Shown: positions 41,681 through 51,303 of the stretch, piece by piece | Position numbering within the stretch: the stretch's first letter is position 1 | Layout of the letters: every line of letters begins with the position of its first letter | Assembly (NCBI GenBank): GCA_014654165.1 | Contig: JACWDK010000002.1 | Span: forward strand, 1-64,000 | Direction of reading: 5' to 3' | Source of the DNA: Pelagibacterales bacterium SAG-MED13 | GTDB taxonomy: Bacteria; Pseudomonadota; Alphaproteobacteria; Pelagibacterales; Pelagibacteraceae | Length of the DNA stretch: 64,000 nucleotides | Notes under the pieces: model-generated | Database searches by the model: none | What the model was told of the DNA's origin: nothing | Seen by the model: the letters and a program-made list of their open reading frames with translations, nothing else | Position numbers and translations under genes: made by a program

Positions 41681-42808
41681 TCACTGGTTTATAAGTTTTT
41701 GATACATTTCTTTATCTGTATCACCTTCGCAACCAATAAGTAAAACATTCGAATCTTTATTCAATTGAATTTTTTCCTTTATTTTGCCATCCTCACAACT
41801 TGCGATTAAACTGATTACTCCTGGTGCTGAATTTTCTCCAGCAATAATTTTATCATTACCAAAAACTGCATTTCCTAACAATTTCATAGTTTTTGCAATA
41901 TCATCATCAGGTAAACTAATACAATACTTAACTGAATTTTTTAAAATTTCCCATGGGACTAAGGATACTTCTCCACATGACATTCCTCCCATCAAGCTTT
42001 CTTTTTTAATATCAATTTTTTCTATTTTGCCTGTTCTGATGCTTTCCAAAACACATGCTGCGCTATCAGGCTCAACTACTATAGTATTAGGTACATTCCC
42101 CAAATATCTTGCAATACCAGCAACCATTGCCCCCGCCATTCCACCTACACCAGCTTGTAAAATAATATGAGAAATTTTATTTTGATTTATTTGATTAACT
42201 ATTTCCCTCATCATGACTGTATATCCAGCCATAGTATATTTGGGAACCAGCATATAATCTTTCCAAGCTACATCCTGAACTATTTGCCAATTATTGAGAG
42301 TTGATTGTTTAATACATTCAATTAAAGAATTTTCATAATTACCTTTTACTTTAATTACATCTGCTCCTAGATCGGCCATAGCTTTTCCTCTAGCATCAGT
42401 AACGTATTCACTAATAAAAATTTTACATTTTAACCCAAGTCTTCTAGCACCCCAAGCAACCGATCTGCCATGGTTACCTGCAGTCGCAGTTGCAACTATC
42501 ATATCTTTATTTCCTTTAGAAACTTTTTCTACCGCATAAGCACCCCCAAGTGCTTTAAAAGATTTGAGATCAAATCTTTTACTCTCATCTTTATAAAAGA
42601 TACTATTTAAATTTAATTCGTCAGCTAGTTTATTTAATTCTAAAAGTGGGGTTGGAGAGTATCCATCCCATTTAGAAATACTTGAAAAAGCATCATCAAT
42701 TTCTTTTTTAGATAAAGAACTTAGTATTTTATTTTTATTAAAAGAAAAATTTTTATTTTCAATAAATTCAGTGTGTTTCCACAAGTGACCATTAGATAAA
42801 ATTGTCAT
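41681..42808 (-). CDS. PLP-dependent ammonia-lyase (diaminopropionate ammonia-lyase/threonine dehydratase-like)
   Basis: YKDESKRFDLKSFKALGGAYA (PLP Lys), TATAGNHGRSVAWGARRLG, QAGVGGMAGAMVAG. Confidence 0.85.
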   Translation of the reverse strand: MTILSNGHLWKHTEFIENKNFSFNKNKILSSLSKKEIDDAFSSISKWDGYSPTPLLELNKLADELNLNSIFYKDESKRFDLKSFKALGGAYAVEKVSKGNKDMIVATATAGNHGRSVAWGARRLGLKCKIFISEYVTDARGKAMADLGADVIKVKGNYENSLIECIKQSTLNNWQIVQDVAWKDYMLVPKYTMAGYTVMMREIVNQINQNKISHIILQAGVGGMAGAMVAGIARYLGNVPNTIVVEPDSAACVLESIRTGKIEKIDIKKESLMGGMSCGEVSLVPWEILKNSVKYCISLPDDDIAKTMKLLGNAVFGNDKIIAGENSAPGVISLIASCEDGKIKEKIQLNKDSNVLLIGCEGDTDKEMYQKLINQ

Positions 42809-42811
42809 AAC

Positions 42812-44151
42812 CTAACAGTCTAACGTATTATCTCTTTCCCACCTAGTAATTGATTTTGTTTTATCAAAAGTATCTTTTTGATTAAACTCTTTAATTTCAG
42901 AGTTTCTCAACTTAATATAACTATTGATTGTTTCTTTACCAAAAGCTTCATTCATATCTTTATTGTTTTTTAATCTTTCAAGCGATTGATTTAATTCATC
43001 CGGAAGTTTTGGAAGATTTGGATATTTATGGTGATCCTCATACATATTGCAGTTTAATGGTTTGCCTGGATCAATTTTATTTTTTAAACCATCTAGGCCA
43101 GCGGCTAACACACTAGCTTGGAGTAAATAAGGATTAGCAGAACCATCCATTAATCTTAATTCAAATCTACCTGGATCAGGTATTCTAATCATGTGAGTTC
43201 TATTATTGCCAGTATAAGAAATACTACTCGGTGACCATGATGCTCCTGATTTGGTTGGCGGAGCGTTAATTCTTCGATAACTATTTATTGTGGGATTAAA
43301 AAAAGCTGATAGTGAAGATGCATTCTTAATCACACCACCAAGAAAATTGTACGCCATTTTACTTAAACCAAGATCATTGATTTATCTAAAAACTTATTTT
43401 TTTTTCCATCCCAAACAGAAATATGTGCATGACATCCATTACCCGTTAAATTCTCAAATGGCTTTGGCATAAATGTAGCTCTTAACCCGTGTTTTTCGGA
43501 AATTGTCTTAACCATAAATTTAAAAAATGTATGTCTATCAGCTGTAATTAAACAGTCATCATAATCCCAATTCATTTCAAATTGTCCGTTAGCATCTTCA
43601 TGGTCATTCTGGTAAGGACCCCATCCCATTTCAATCATACAATCACAAATCTCCTTGATTAAATCATACCTCCTCATTAATGCTGATTGATCGTAACAGG
43701 GTTTTGATTGAGTATCTCGTGGATCTGCTATTGAGTTTCCATCTGGTGTAATAAGAAAATATTCACACTCAACACCAGATTTCATTATAAAACCTTTTTT
43801 TTTAAGTTTTTTAATTTGATTTTTGAGCATTATTCTTGGAGATGCCTCTACTGGTTTTCCATTCATCCATAGATCTGAAGCTAACCAACCAACTTCTTTA
43901 TTCCAAGGTAGCTGAATAAGACTTTCAGGATCTGGAACACCAAACATATCAGAATCAGCAGGAGACATGTCTAACCATGCAGCAAACCCAGCAAAACCAG
44001 CTCCTGTTTTTTGCATTTCCTGAATTGCTCGTGCTGGAACTAGTTTTGATCTTAATACTCCAAATAAATCGACAAAACTAATTAAAAAATATTTAATTTT
44101 TTTTTCTTTTGATATTTTTGATAAATTTTTTGACATAATTTTAGTTAACAC
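42812..44151 (-). pseudogene. GlnT-like glutamine synthetase paralog interrupted by a one-base frameshift
   Basis: Upstream ORF 43363..44151 (ECEYFL, NDHEDANGQFEMNWDYDD, TGNGCHAHISVWD) and downstream ORF 42812..43357 (NSYRRINAPPTKSGASWSP, RFELRLMDGSANPYL); sequence near 43373-43381 joins DKS(N)DLGLSKMAYNFLGG if one base is added. Confidence 0.8.
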
Positions 44152-44153
44152 AC

Positions 44154-44309
44154 TTATTTAAACAAAGAAAAAATTGCTTCCTTATAATATATTAGATTTA
44201 CAATAATAATTATTACAAATGCAAATATAACACCATATTTAGCTTTAGGGAAAGCAACCCCTCTCATCTTACTAGGTCTTAATTCCTCGTTATTATTTTC
44301 TTCTGACAT
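44154..44309 (-). CDS. Small single-TM protein (51 aa), below the ORF-track cutoff
   Basis: MSEENNNEELRPSKMRGVAFPKAKYGVIFAFVIIIIVNLIYYKEAIFSLFK*. Confidence 0.55.
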   Translation of the reverse strand: MSEENNNEELRPSKMRGVAFPKAKYGVIFAFVIIIIVNLIYYKEAIFSLFK

Positions 44310-44330
44310 CAAATGTTAAAAAATTAAAAT

Positions 44331-44354
44331 AGGCGCTACAATTAAGTAGCGCCT
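44331..44354 (-). terminator. Hairpin terminator downstream of the 44368 ORF
   Basis: AGGCGCTAC-AATTAA-GTAGCGCCT perfect stem; T-rich on the minus-strand 3' side. Confidence 0.75.
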
Positions 44355-44367
44355 ATATATTTTTAAA

Positions 44368-44598
44368 TTACCATTCAGTAATGTTACTTTTATGGTCATT
44401 AGCGCTATGTCTTTTTCTTGCTAATCTTTCGAGTTCATCGCTCTCTGATTTAGAAGTCAAAACATGCCAACCAATCCATATAACAAAGCCTACGATAACG
44501 AGTAGTGTTTCACTTGAACCGGCACCGGGATAAATAGCACCTGCAACCTCTTCTGCAGGCTTATTTAGGTGATCGATCCAGTTTGTAACTGTAGCCAT
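44368..44598 (-). CDS. Small single-TM protein next to amt
   Basis: 76 aa; one TM (TLLVIVGFVIWIGWHVLTS) with charged tail. Confidence 0.6.
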   Translation of the reverse strand: MATVTNWIDHLNKPAEEVAGAIYPGAGSSETLLVIVGFVIWIGWHVLTSKSESDELERLARKRHSANDHKSNITEW

Positions 44599-44610
44599 AT
44601 ATTATCTCCT

Positions 44611-46011
44611 TTACCTGGTTGCCGATGAAACTGCTTTTTCATCACTCTTAGCAGATTCCATCATTTCATAGTCAAGCCCAGCAATTTCTACTTCTCTAGG
44701 GATTCTTAATTTACCCATTCCGTGAAGTACTTTAGCTATGACATAACCTGGTAACATTCCAAGAACACCAAACATTATGATCGCCCCTAAGAATTGTCCC
44801 AACGGGTTAATTGAAGCATAAGTTGTTCCATCCCACATAGCCCCAACACTGTAACCAGATGCCGGATAGCCATTAAGAACAAAACCACATATTACCAGAC
44901 CAATAAATCCAGCATAACCGTGTACTGCAACTGCACCTACCGCATCATCAATTTTGAACTTACGTTCAACCCAATAATGTAGTTTGTATGAAATCACAAC
45001 ACCAATCATACCAATGATCATTGCTTGAATTGGATGATATAAATCATTTCCAGCTGAAGCACATATAATACCAGCTAGTCCACTTGAGTAAGTCCAGAAA
45101 GGATCACCTTTAGCAATCCAATAACCAGCTAATAATCCTCCTGATAATGACATCAAGAAGTTAAAAGTAATACCACTAAGTGTAGTAGGGGTTACGTATA
45201 TGTTTGTAGCTGTCCAATAACTTATTCCTTCCATACCGTATTCCGGTCCAAGGTCAAAGATTGGTATATTACATGCCGCATAAAATCCCCAGAAACCAGT
45301 ATAAATTAAAAATAATCCTACTGTAACTAGCCAAGGATTTCGTGGTCCTATATTTCTTGGTTCACCACTAGATGAAAACTTACCAATTCTTGGTCCTAAA
45401 ACCATCAGAACACCTAAAGCAAATCCACCAGCAATTGCGTGAATTACTCCTGACGCATAAGCATCATGGTATCCTAAAATTTTAAGCATCCATCCATCAA
45501 AGTGCCATCCCCAAGCAGCATCAATTGTCCAAAAAACAGATCCAATTGCTATTGCTAAAATTCCAAATGCAAAGGTTGTTATTCTTTCAATGATTGCTCC
45601 TGAAACGATAGAAGCCGCTGTCCATGAGAATAACAAGAATGCAGCCCAGAAAACTCCACTTATATGGTCTCCTAAATTTACCGCCATGTATTCCGTATTA
45701 GCTAAATACCATTTCGCACTAAATGTACTGTCATCTGTTATAAGCGCAGTACTTTCATTCATTATTGAAGGTGCAATTCCTGGTCCTGTTGGAAAAGCCC
45801 AATAAATCCACCAACCAAACAAAAACCAAGTTACTGTTACTAATGGTATCAGCATTGTGTTTTTCATGAGAGTATGTTGATGGTGTTTGTATCGAGATGC
45901 TCCAACCTCATACATACAGAAACCGACGTGAATTAAAAACATCAGTACTACTGTTACCCAGTAATAAAATTCTGTAAATATAGTTGTAAGAGCACCTAAC
46001 TGATCAGTCAT
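44611..46011 (-). CDS. amt: Ammonium transporter, Amt family
   Basis: ~11 TM helices; DAAWGWHFDGW, HAIAGGFALGVLMVLGPRIGKF, DDAVGAVAVHGYAGFIG. Confidence 0.93.
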   Translation of the reverse strand: MTDQLGALTTIFTEFYYWVTVVLMFLIHVGFCMYEVGASRYKHHQHTLMKNTMLIPLVTVTWFLFGWWIYWAFPTGPGIAPSIMNESTALITDDSTFSAKWYLANTEYMAVNLGDHISGVFWAAFLLFSWTAASIVSGAIIERITTFAFGILAIAIGSVFWTIDAAWGWHFDGWMLKILGYHDAYASGVIHAIAGGFALGVLMVLGPRIGKFSSSGEPRNIGPRNPWLVTVGLFLIYTGFWGFYAACNIPIFDLGPEYGMEGISYWTATNIYVTPTTLSGITFNFLMSLSGGLLAGYWIAKGDPFWTYSSGLAGIICASAGNDLYHPIQAMIIGMIGVVISYKLHYWVERKFKIDDAVGAVAVHGYAGFIGLVICGFVLNGYPASGYSVGAMWDGTTYASINPLGQFLGAIIMFGVLGMLPGYVIAKVLHGMGKLRIPREVEIAGLDYEMMESAKSDEKAVSSATR

Positions 46012-46134
46012 ATTGTCTCCTTATTAGTTTCTAAAACCCTATAAAATTAATAAAGGTGTGACAAATAAAACAATCCTTTAAAACTCAATACAGACGGTGA
46101 GTTTTGAAAAAAGAATCAACTTTAGATTGTGGTA

Positions 46135-46542
46135 TTAAAATTTTAGATATGCTTTTTTTAAATCAACAAGAGGATGTTTAGGAGACATTTGAAATTTTAC
46201 AAGTAGTTCTCTTGCAATCATATCTCTATCCTGTTGATTTTCTGGTAGCTTGAAGGATTTTGGAATTGTTACCCAACCATTTGCATTTCTGCAAAAAACT
46301 GCTGGTCTTCCTTCTTCGTAACCCATGTGTACATCCTCTAACCAATTAAGGTCATCCCATCCCATAGCTTCTACATATTTCTTTAGAAATGGTGTAATCT
46401 TTTTATAATCTGGAAGTAAATTTACGTCGTATCTATAACCGATATGTTGACCTATCATTTTTTCTCTAGCTGTTTCCTTAAAGGTACCAAGCTTCATTTT
46501 TTTTTCTTTTTTTGATTTAGTCTTAGTTTTTTTCTTAGCCAT
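46135..46542 (-). CDS. Conserved hypothetical protein in the glx/mgs operon
   Basis: Lys-rich N-terminus then a compact 120-aa domain; 8 bp downstream of the FMN-domain glutamate synthase gene. Confidence 0.6.
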   Translation of the reverse strand: MAKKKTKTKSKKEKKMKLGTFKETAREKMIGQHIGYRYDVNLLPDYKKITPFLKKYVEAMGWDDLNWLEDVHMGYEEGRPAVFCRNANGWVTIPKSFKLPENQQDRDMIARELLVKFQMSPKHPLVDLKKAYLKF

Positions 46543-46550
46543 AGTTATCT

Positions 46551-47960
46551 TTATATTTTATGATAGTTATCAACACCAACAGTATAGTTAGTTCCAGCCA
46601 AAGGAACTTTCGCTAATGCAGATGCCTCTGATGTTAGTGCAGCTAAATCTTCAGGCTCGAGAGAATGAATGTTAGTTTTTCCACATGCACGTGCTAAAAG
46701 TTGTGCTTCTAAAGTCATTGAATGTAAATAATTATAAACTCTTAATGCCGCATCGTCAGGATTTAATCTAGCTCTTAATTTTGGATCTTGTGTCGCTACA
46801 CCCACAGGACATCTTCCAGTATGGCAATGATAACATTCTCCTGCTTTTACTCCCATTTCTTTTTCAAAATTAGCTTCGGGAATATCTTTGTTACAATTTA
46901 AGGCAATCATCGATCCAGTACCAATCGCAATTGCATCGGCACCTAATGCTAAGGCTTTTGCCATATCAGCACCATCTCTTACACCACCTGCATAAATTAA
47001 AGTTACTTTTCCAGTTTTTCCTACATCATCTAAAGCTCTTCTAGCTTCTCGTATAGCAGCAATACCTGGAATACCAGTGTTTGCTGCTGCAATATGGGGA
47101 CCTGCTCCTGTTGACCCTTCCATACCATCTAGGTAAATAGAGTCCGGATCACATTTGGCTGCCATACGAACATCATCATAAACTTTAGATGCACCAAGTT
47201 TTAATTGAATAGGTACTCTGTTTTTAGTCAATTGTCTTAACTCTTCAACTTTCAATGCTAAATCGTCTGGACCAAGCCAGTCAGGATGCCTTGCGGGAGA
47301 TCTTTGGTCAATTCCAGAAGGTAATGACCTCATTTCAGCAACTTGATCAGTAACTTTTTGACCCATTAAGTGTCCACCCATTCCTACTTTTTGACCTTGT
47401 CCAATAAATACTTCTATTCCATCTGCAAGTTGTGCGTGATGTGGATTAAATCCATATCTAGATTGAATACATTGGTAAAACCATTTTTCTGAATACCTTC
47501 TTTCATCAGGTATCATTCCTCCCTCACCAGAACATGTTGCGCTACCTGCCATTGTAGCTCCTCTTGCTAAAGCAGTTTTTGCCTCATAAGAAAGTGCTCC
47601 AAAACTCATACCAGTAATGTAGACAGGAATATCTAATTCAATTGGATTTTCACATCTAGGTCCAATTACAGTTTTAGTCTCACACTTTTCTCTATAACCT
47701 TCGATAACAAATCTCGTAAGTGTTCCTGGTAAAAAAACTAAGTCATCAAATGTAGGAATCTTTTTCATTAACGCCATTCCTCTCATTCTGTATCTTCCTA
47801 ATTGTGATTTAATATGAATGTCGTCTATAACTTCTGGAGTGAAAATAGCATTATGTCCTAATAAACTTTTATTTCTTTTTCCCTCTTCATGTGCATAAAC
47901 ATCTGCTTTACCACCAACGCCTTTACCATTTGATTTTTTTTTATTTTTTTTCTTTGCCAT
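46551..47960 (-). CDS. glxD: Glutamate synthase-like FMN-binding subunit (GlxD / N-methylglutamate synthase MgsC-like)
   Basis: GMSFGALSYEAKTALARGATMAGSATCSGEGGM, LKLGASKVYDDVRMAAKCDPDSIYLDGMEGSTGAGP, CYHCHTGRCPVGVATQDP. Confidence 0.88.
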   Translation of the reverse strand: MAKKKNKKKSNGKGVGGKADVYAHEEGKRNKSLLGHNAIFTPEVIDDIHIKSQLGRYRMRGMALMKKIPTFDDLVFLPGTLTRFVIEGYREKCETKTVIGPRCENPIELDIPVYITGMSFGALSYEAKTALARGATMAGSATCSGEGGMIPDERRYSEKWFYQCIQSRYGFNPHHAQLADGIEVFIGQGQKVGMGGHLMGQKVTDQVAEMRSLPSGIDQRSPARHPDWLGPDDLALKVEELRQLTKNRVPIQLKLGASKVYDDVRMAAKCDPDSIYLDGMEGSTGAGPHIAAANTGIPGIAAIREARRALDDVGKTGKVTLIYAGGVRDGADMAKALALGADAIAIGTGSMIALNCNKDIPEANFEKEMGVKAGECYHCHTGRCPVGVATQDPKLRARLNPDDAALRVYNYLHSMTLEAQLLARACGKTNIHSLEPEDLAALTSEASALAKVPLAGTNYTVGVDNYHKI

Positions 47961-48814
47961 TAAATTGCTCCTTTTTTCTCAGTAGGTTCTAAATTGTCAT
48001 AGTTCCAAAGTTTTTTACCTGCTACTATTTTTTTCATTTTACTAACATCAAAATTCTCACCAATTTCTGCAACCTTAAGTTTTCTTTTTAACCAGTCTTG
48101 ATCATTCTTGGTTAATTCAGAATCTACTGCATCACTACCATATGAGCCTATTTCTCCACCTATGAAAATTGTCCCATCATACATAGAGTCACCTAAATTA
48201 ATTCCTACGTCACCTAATATTATAATTCTTCCTCTTTGCATCATAAAACCTGTAAATGCACCAGCGTCTCCACCAATAATAATAGTTCCACCTTTCATAT
48301 CGATGCCTGTTCTAGCTCCCACACTACCTTTGCAGATTAAATCACCACCACGTATTGCAGCACCAAAGCATGAACCAGCATTTTTTTCAATTACCACTTT
48401 TCCTGCCATCAAATTTTCTGCACATGACCATCCAACTCTACCATTTATTCTAACAATTGGTCCATCACATGATCCCATTCCAAAATAGCCTAAGCTTCCT
48501 TCAAAAATTAAATTCAATTTATTTAAGATACCCACTCCTAAGCTATGTTTACCTTGAGGATTTTTAATCACTATTGTTCCAAAACCTTGGCTCATTAAAT
48601 TATCAATTTCTTTGTTTGCTTCTGCTGCTGTCATATCTTTTACATCAAGATCTGTTCTTTTATTAAAATCTACATCATAGGTTCCAAAGTAATAAAAATT
48701 TTCAGCTTCATCAGGATTAAAAAATTTTTGTTGGGTTCGGCCTGTTAAAACTTCAGTATGCATGCCCATTGCCTGAGCTTTTGTTTTCTTCTCTGTATTT
48801 TTTAAATTTGCCAT
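47960..48814 (-). CDS. glxC: Glutamate synthase alpha C-terminal domain-like (GXGXG) subunit (GlxC/MgsB-like)
   Basis: GXGXG helix: GAAIRGGDLICKGSVGARTGIDMKGGTIIIGGDAGAFTGFMMQRGRIIILGDVGINLGDSMYDGTIFIGGEIGSYG. Confidence 0.88.
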   Translation of the reverse strand: MANLKNTEKKTKAQAMGMHTEVLTGRTQQKFFNPDEAENFYYFGTYDVDFNKRTDLDVKDMTAAEANKEIDNLMSQGFGTIVIKNPQGKHSLGVGILNKLNLIFEGSLGYFGMGSCDGPIVRINGRVGWSCAENLMAGKVVIEKNAGSCFGAAIRGGDLICKGSVGARTGIDMKGGTIIIGGDAGAFTGFMMQRGRIIILGDVGINLGDSMYDGTIFIGGEIGSYGSDAVDSELTKNDQDWLKRKLKVAEIGENFDVSKMKKIVAGKKLWNYDNLEPTEKKGAI

Positions 48815-49746
48815 ACTTTAACCTCTCCATCGAATGGATCATATGTATCAATTTCTTGCGGTAAAATTGATCTAATTGCTATTTCTTCGGACCCCATAGC
48901 TACTAGATCATCTGACTCATAAAGAACCAATGGTTTTGCAGCCATCGTATCTTTTGCCATACCCAATGAATCTTTTGTTGCTACAAAATAAGTAAAAACT
49001 CCATCTAAACCTGATAAAGACTCCTTCATTCCCTCTTCTAGCGAAGCACCATCTCTCATTTTTTCTGCTAAATAAACGGCAATTAACTCTGAGTCACATT
49101 CTGACATAAATCTCATACCTTTATTTTCCAAAGCTCTTCTATTATTCCAGTAATTTGTAAGTTGACCGTTATGAACAACAGATACATCGCTAAAAGGGTA
49201 ACCCCAAAAAGGATGTGCAGATTTTATATCTACCCCAGACTCTGTTGCCATTCTTGCGTGACCTATCGCATGTGTTCCAACAAGTTCATCTAGATTGTAT
49301 CGATCGCAAACCATTTTAGCATTTCCAAGATCTTTAATTACTTCTAAAGATTTCCCCATAGAAAGAATTTCTACACCTGGAATACTTTCAATTTTCTGTG
49401 AAAAATTTAATAAATCTTTCTTATTATAATCTATTTCATATCGTAGTGAGTAGGGTAGTATTCTTTCTTCCTTAAGAATTTTTGCACCTAGCTCTGAGAG
49501 ATAATTATCTACAATTTTTTTTCTTTCATCATAAACAGATACGTCCTCAGTGACTGATGTACTTCCTTCTCCTACATTTTCACCTACTTTAAATCGCATG
49601 ATGAAATTTTTACCATCAGTATCTCCATACAAAGCATAACCAGTTGAGTCTTCTCCTCTGTGTTTAAGAGCTTGCAACATTCCTTGAAGCTCATGACCTA
49701 CTTTTGAAGATTTTCCTCTGTGTATTAATCCCGCAATTCCGCACAT
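48802..49746 (-). CDS. glxB: Class II glutamine amidotransferase (GlxB/MgsA-like)
   Basis: MCGIAGLIHRG Cys-2 nucleophile, HRGEDSTGYALYG, GHARMATES, VHNGQLTNYW. Confidence 0.9.
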   Translation of the reverse strand: MCGIAGLIHRGKSSKVGHELQGMLQALKHRGEDSTGYALYGDTDGKNFIMRFKVGENVGEGSTSVTEDVSVYDERKKIVDNYLSELGAKILKEERILPYSLRYEIDYNKKDLLNFSQKIESIPGVEILSMGKSLEVIKDLGNAKMVCDRYNLDELVGTHAIGHARMATESGVDIKSAHPFWGYPFSDVSVVHNGQLTNYWNNRRALENKGMRFMSECDSELIAVYLAEKMRDGASLEEGMKESLSGLDGVFTYFVATKDSLGMAKDTMAAKPLVLYESDDLVAMGSEEIAIRSILPQEIDTYDPFDGEVKVWQI

Positions 49747-49766
49747 ATATTTTTCTCTCTAATTTT

Positions 49767-51236
49767 TTAAGGTAGACAATCGAGATAGGTATCTAGATCC
49801 CATTGAGTTGTTGCACCTAAAAATTTTTCCCATTCGTCATTTTTATACCAATGAAATATTTTATACATTTCGTCTGGCATTGCTGATTGAATAACTTTAT
49901 CAGCTGCTAACTGATCTAATGCTTCGCCCAGGCTTAAAGGTAATTTTTTAACATCTTTTCCAGCTTTTTGAGCTTCATAAATATTTCTAGACTCCGGTTT
50001 ACCTGGATCAATTTTATTTGTTAAACCATCATCAAATGCTTTCAATAGACCCGCTCCCATCAAATAAGGATTATGCATTGAGTCTACAGATCTATATTCA
50101 AATCGTCCTGGAGCAGAAACTCTCAAGCCACAAGTTCTATTTTGATAACCCCAGTCTGCATAAACAGGTGCCCAAAATCCTTGATCCCACAATCTTCTGT
50201 AAGAATTAACAGTTGATGATCCGATTGCGGTAAGTGCTCCTAAATGTTTCATTACTCCACCAATAGACAATAAACCTACTTTACCAGGTAACTGAACATC
50301 TTTAGTGTCTGGCATAAAAGTATTAGTGCCACCTTCTACATAACTGAATACTTCATCCATTCCTGGAATAGATTTGTGACCTAATTTATTAATTTTATCT
50401 TTACCTCCTGTCCATAAAGACATATTAGTGTGACAACCACTTGCCGATACTCCCATAAACGGTTTTGTCATAAAGCAAGCAATTAAATTAAATTCCCTTG
50501 CTACTTGTGCACAAATTTGTCTATATGTTGATAATCTATCCGCATTTCTTAAAACATCATCGTACATCCAGTTTAATTCTAACTGTCCTGGAGCATCCTC
50601 ATGATCTCCTTGAATCATATCAAAACCCATTGCTCTTGCGTATTCCATTACTTTCATAAAAACAGGTCTAAGAGATTCAAATTGATCAATATGATAACAG
50701 TAAGGTTTAGAAAATCCTTTGCCTGTGGGTGTACCATCTGGATTTTTTGTTAACCACATCATTTCTGGCTCAGTACCAACTCTTAACTGATAACCATGTT
50801 TTTTTTTAAATTCTTCGGCAATTATTCTTAAATTTCCCCTACAATCTGATGTTAAATGTCCTCCTGGATTTTCTCTTTCTTCCCTATTTCTAAAACAAGT
50901 AACAAATACTCTTCCAACTTTTTTATCCCAAGGTAATTGACAAAATGTTTCAGGATCTGGAATTCCTACGAGCTCTTTAGCTTCAGGTCCATATCCAATA
51001 TAATTATTGTGTCTATCTAAAAATAAGTTTGCAGTAGCCCCATAAACTAATTGAAATCCTTTTTCACAAGTTCTTTCCCAGTGATCTGAAGGAATACCTT
51101 TGCCAACAACTCTTCCTGTAACTGATATGAATTGAAAAAAAATATATTCGATACCAAGCTCATTAATTTTTGCTCTAACCTGCTTTACAAGTTTATCTCT
51201 ACCAGGTTTTTTAACGTGTTTTTCTAGGTCAGTCAT
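49767..51236 (-). CDS. gmaS: GlnT/gamma-glutamylmethylamide synthetase-like ligase (glutamine synthetase superfamily)
   Basis: GTEPEMMWL, GDHEDAPGQLELNWMYDD, SASGCHTNMSLW, NSYRRLWDQGFWAPVYADWGYQNR; operon with glxBCD. Confidence 0.75.
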   Translation of the reverse strand: MTDLEKHVKKPGRDKLVKQVRAKINELGIEYIFFQFISVTGRVVGKGIPSDHWERTCEKGFQLVYGATANLFLDRHNNYIGYGPEAKELVGIPDPETFCQLPWDKKVGRVFVTCFRNREERENPGGHLTSDCRGNLRIIAEEFKKKHGYQLRVGTEPEMMWLTKNPDGTPTGKGFSKPYCYHIDQFESLRPVFMKVMEYARAMGFDMIQGDHEDAPGQLELNWMYDDVLRNADRLSTYRQICAQVAREFNLIACFMTKPFMGVSASGCHTNMSLWTGGKDKINKLGHKSIPGMDEVFSYVEGGTNTFMPDTKDVQLPGKVGLLSIGGVMKHLGALTAIGSSTVNSYRRLWDQGFWAPVYADWGYQNRTCGLRVSAPGRFEYRSVDSMHNPYLMGAGLLKAFDDGLTNKIDPGKPESRNIYEAQKAGKDVKKLPLSLGEALDQLAADKVIQSAMPDEMYKIFHWYKNDEWEKFLGATTQWDLDTYLDCLP

Positions 51237-51303
51237 ATGTCTCCTTAAGAATTTTTAGATTAAAAAGGTAACTGAAAAAAAAACCTATGTCTACTTAGAT
51301 AAG

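Noticed and set aside
41784-42170. 128-aa plus-strand ORF inside the PLP lyase gene
   Set aside because: Antisense shadow ORF with no start context or motif.
48108-48488. 126-aa plus-strand ORF, Pro/Ile-rich, inside glxC
   Set aside because: Antisense of the GXGXG repeats; the periodic proline pattern simply reflects sense-strand glycine codons.
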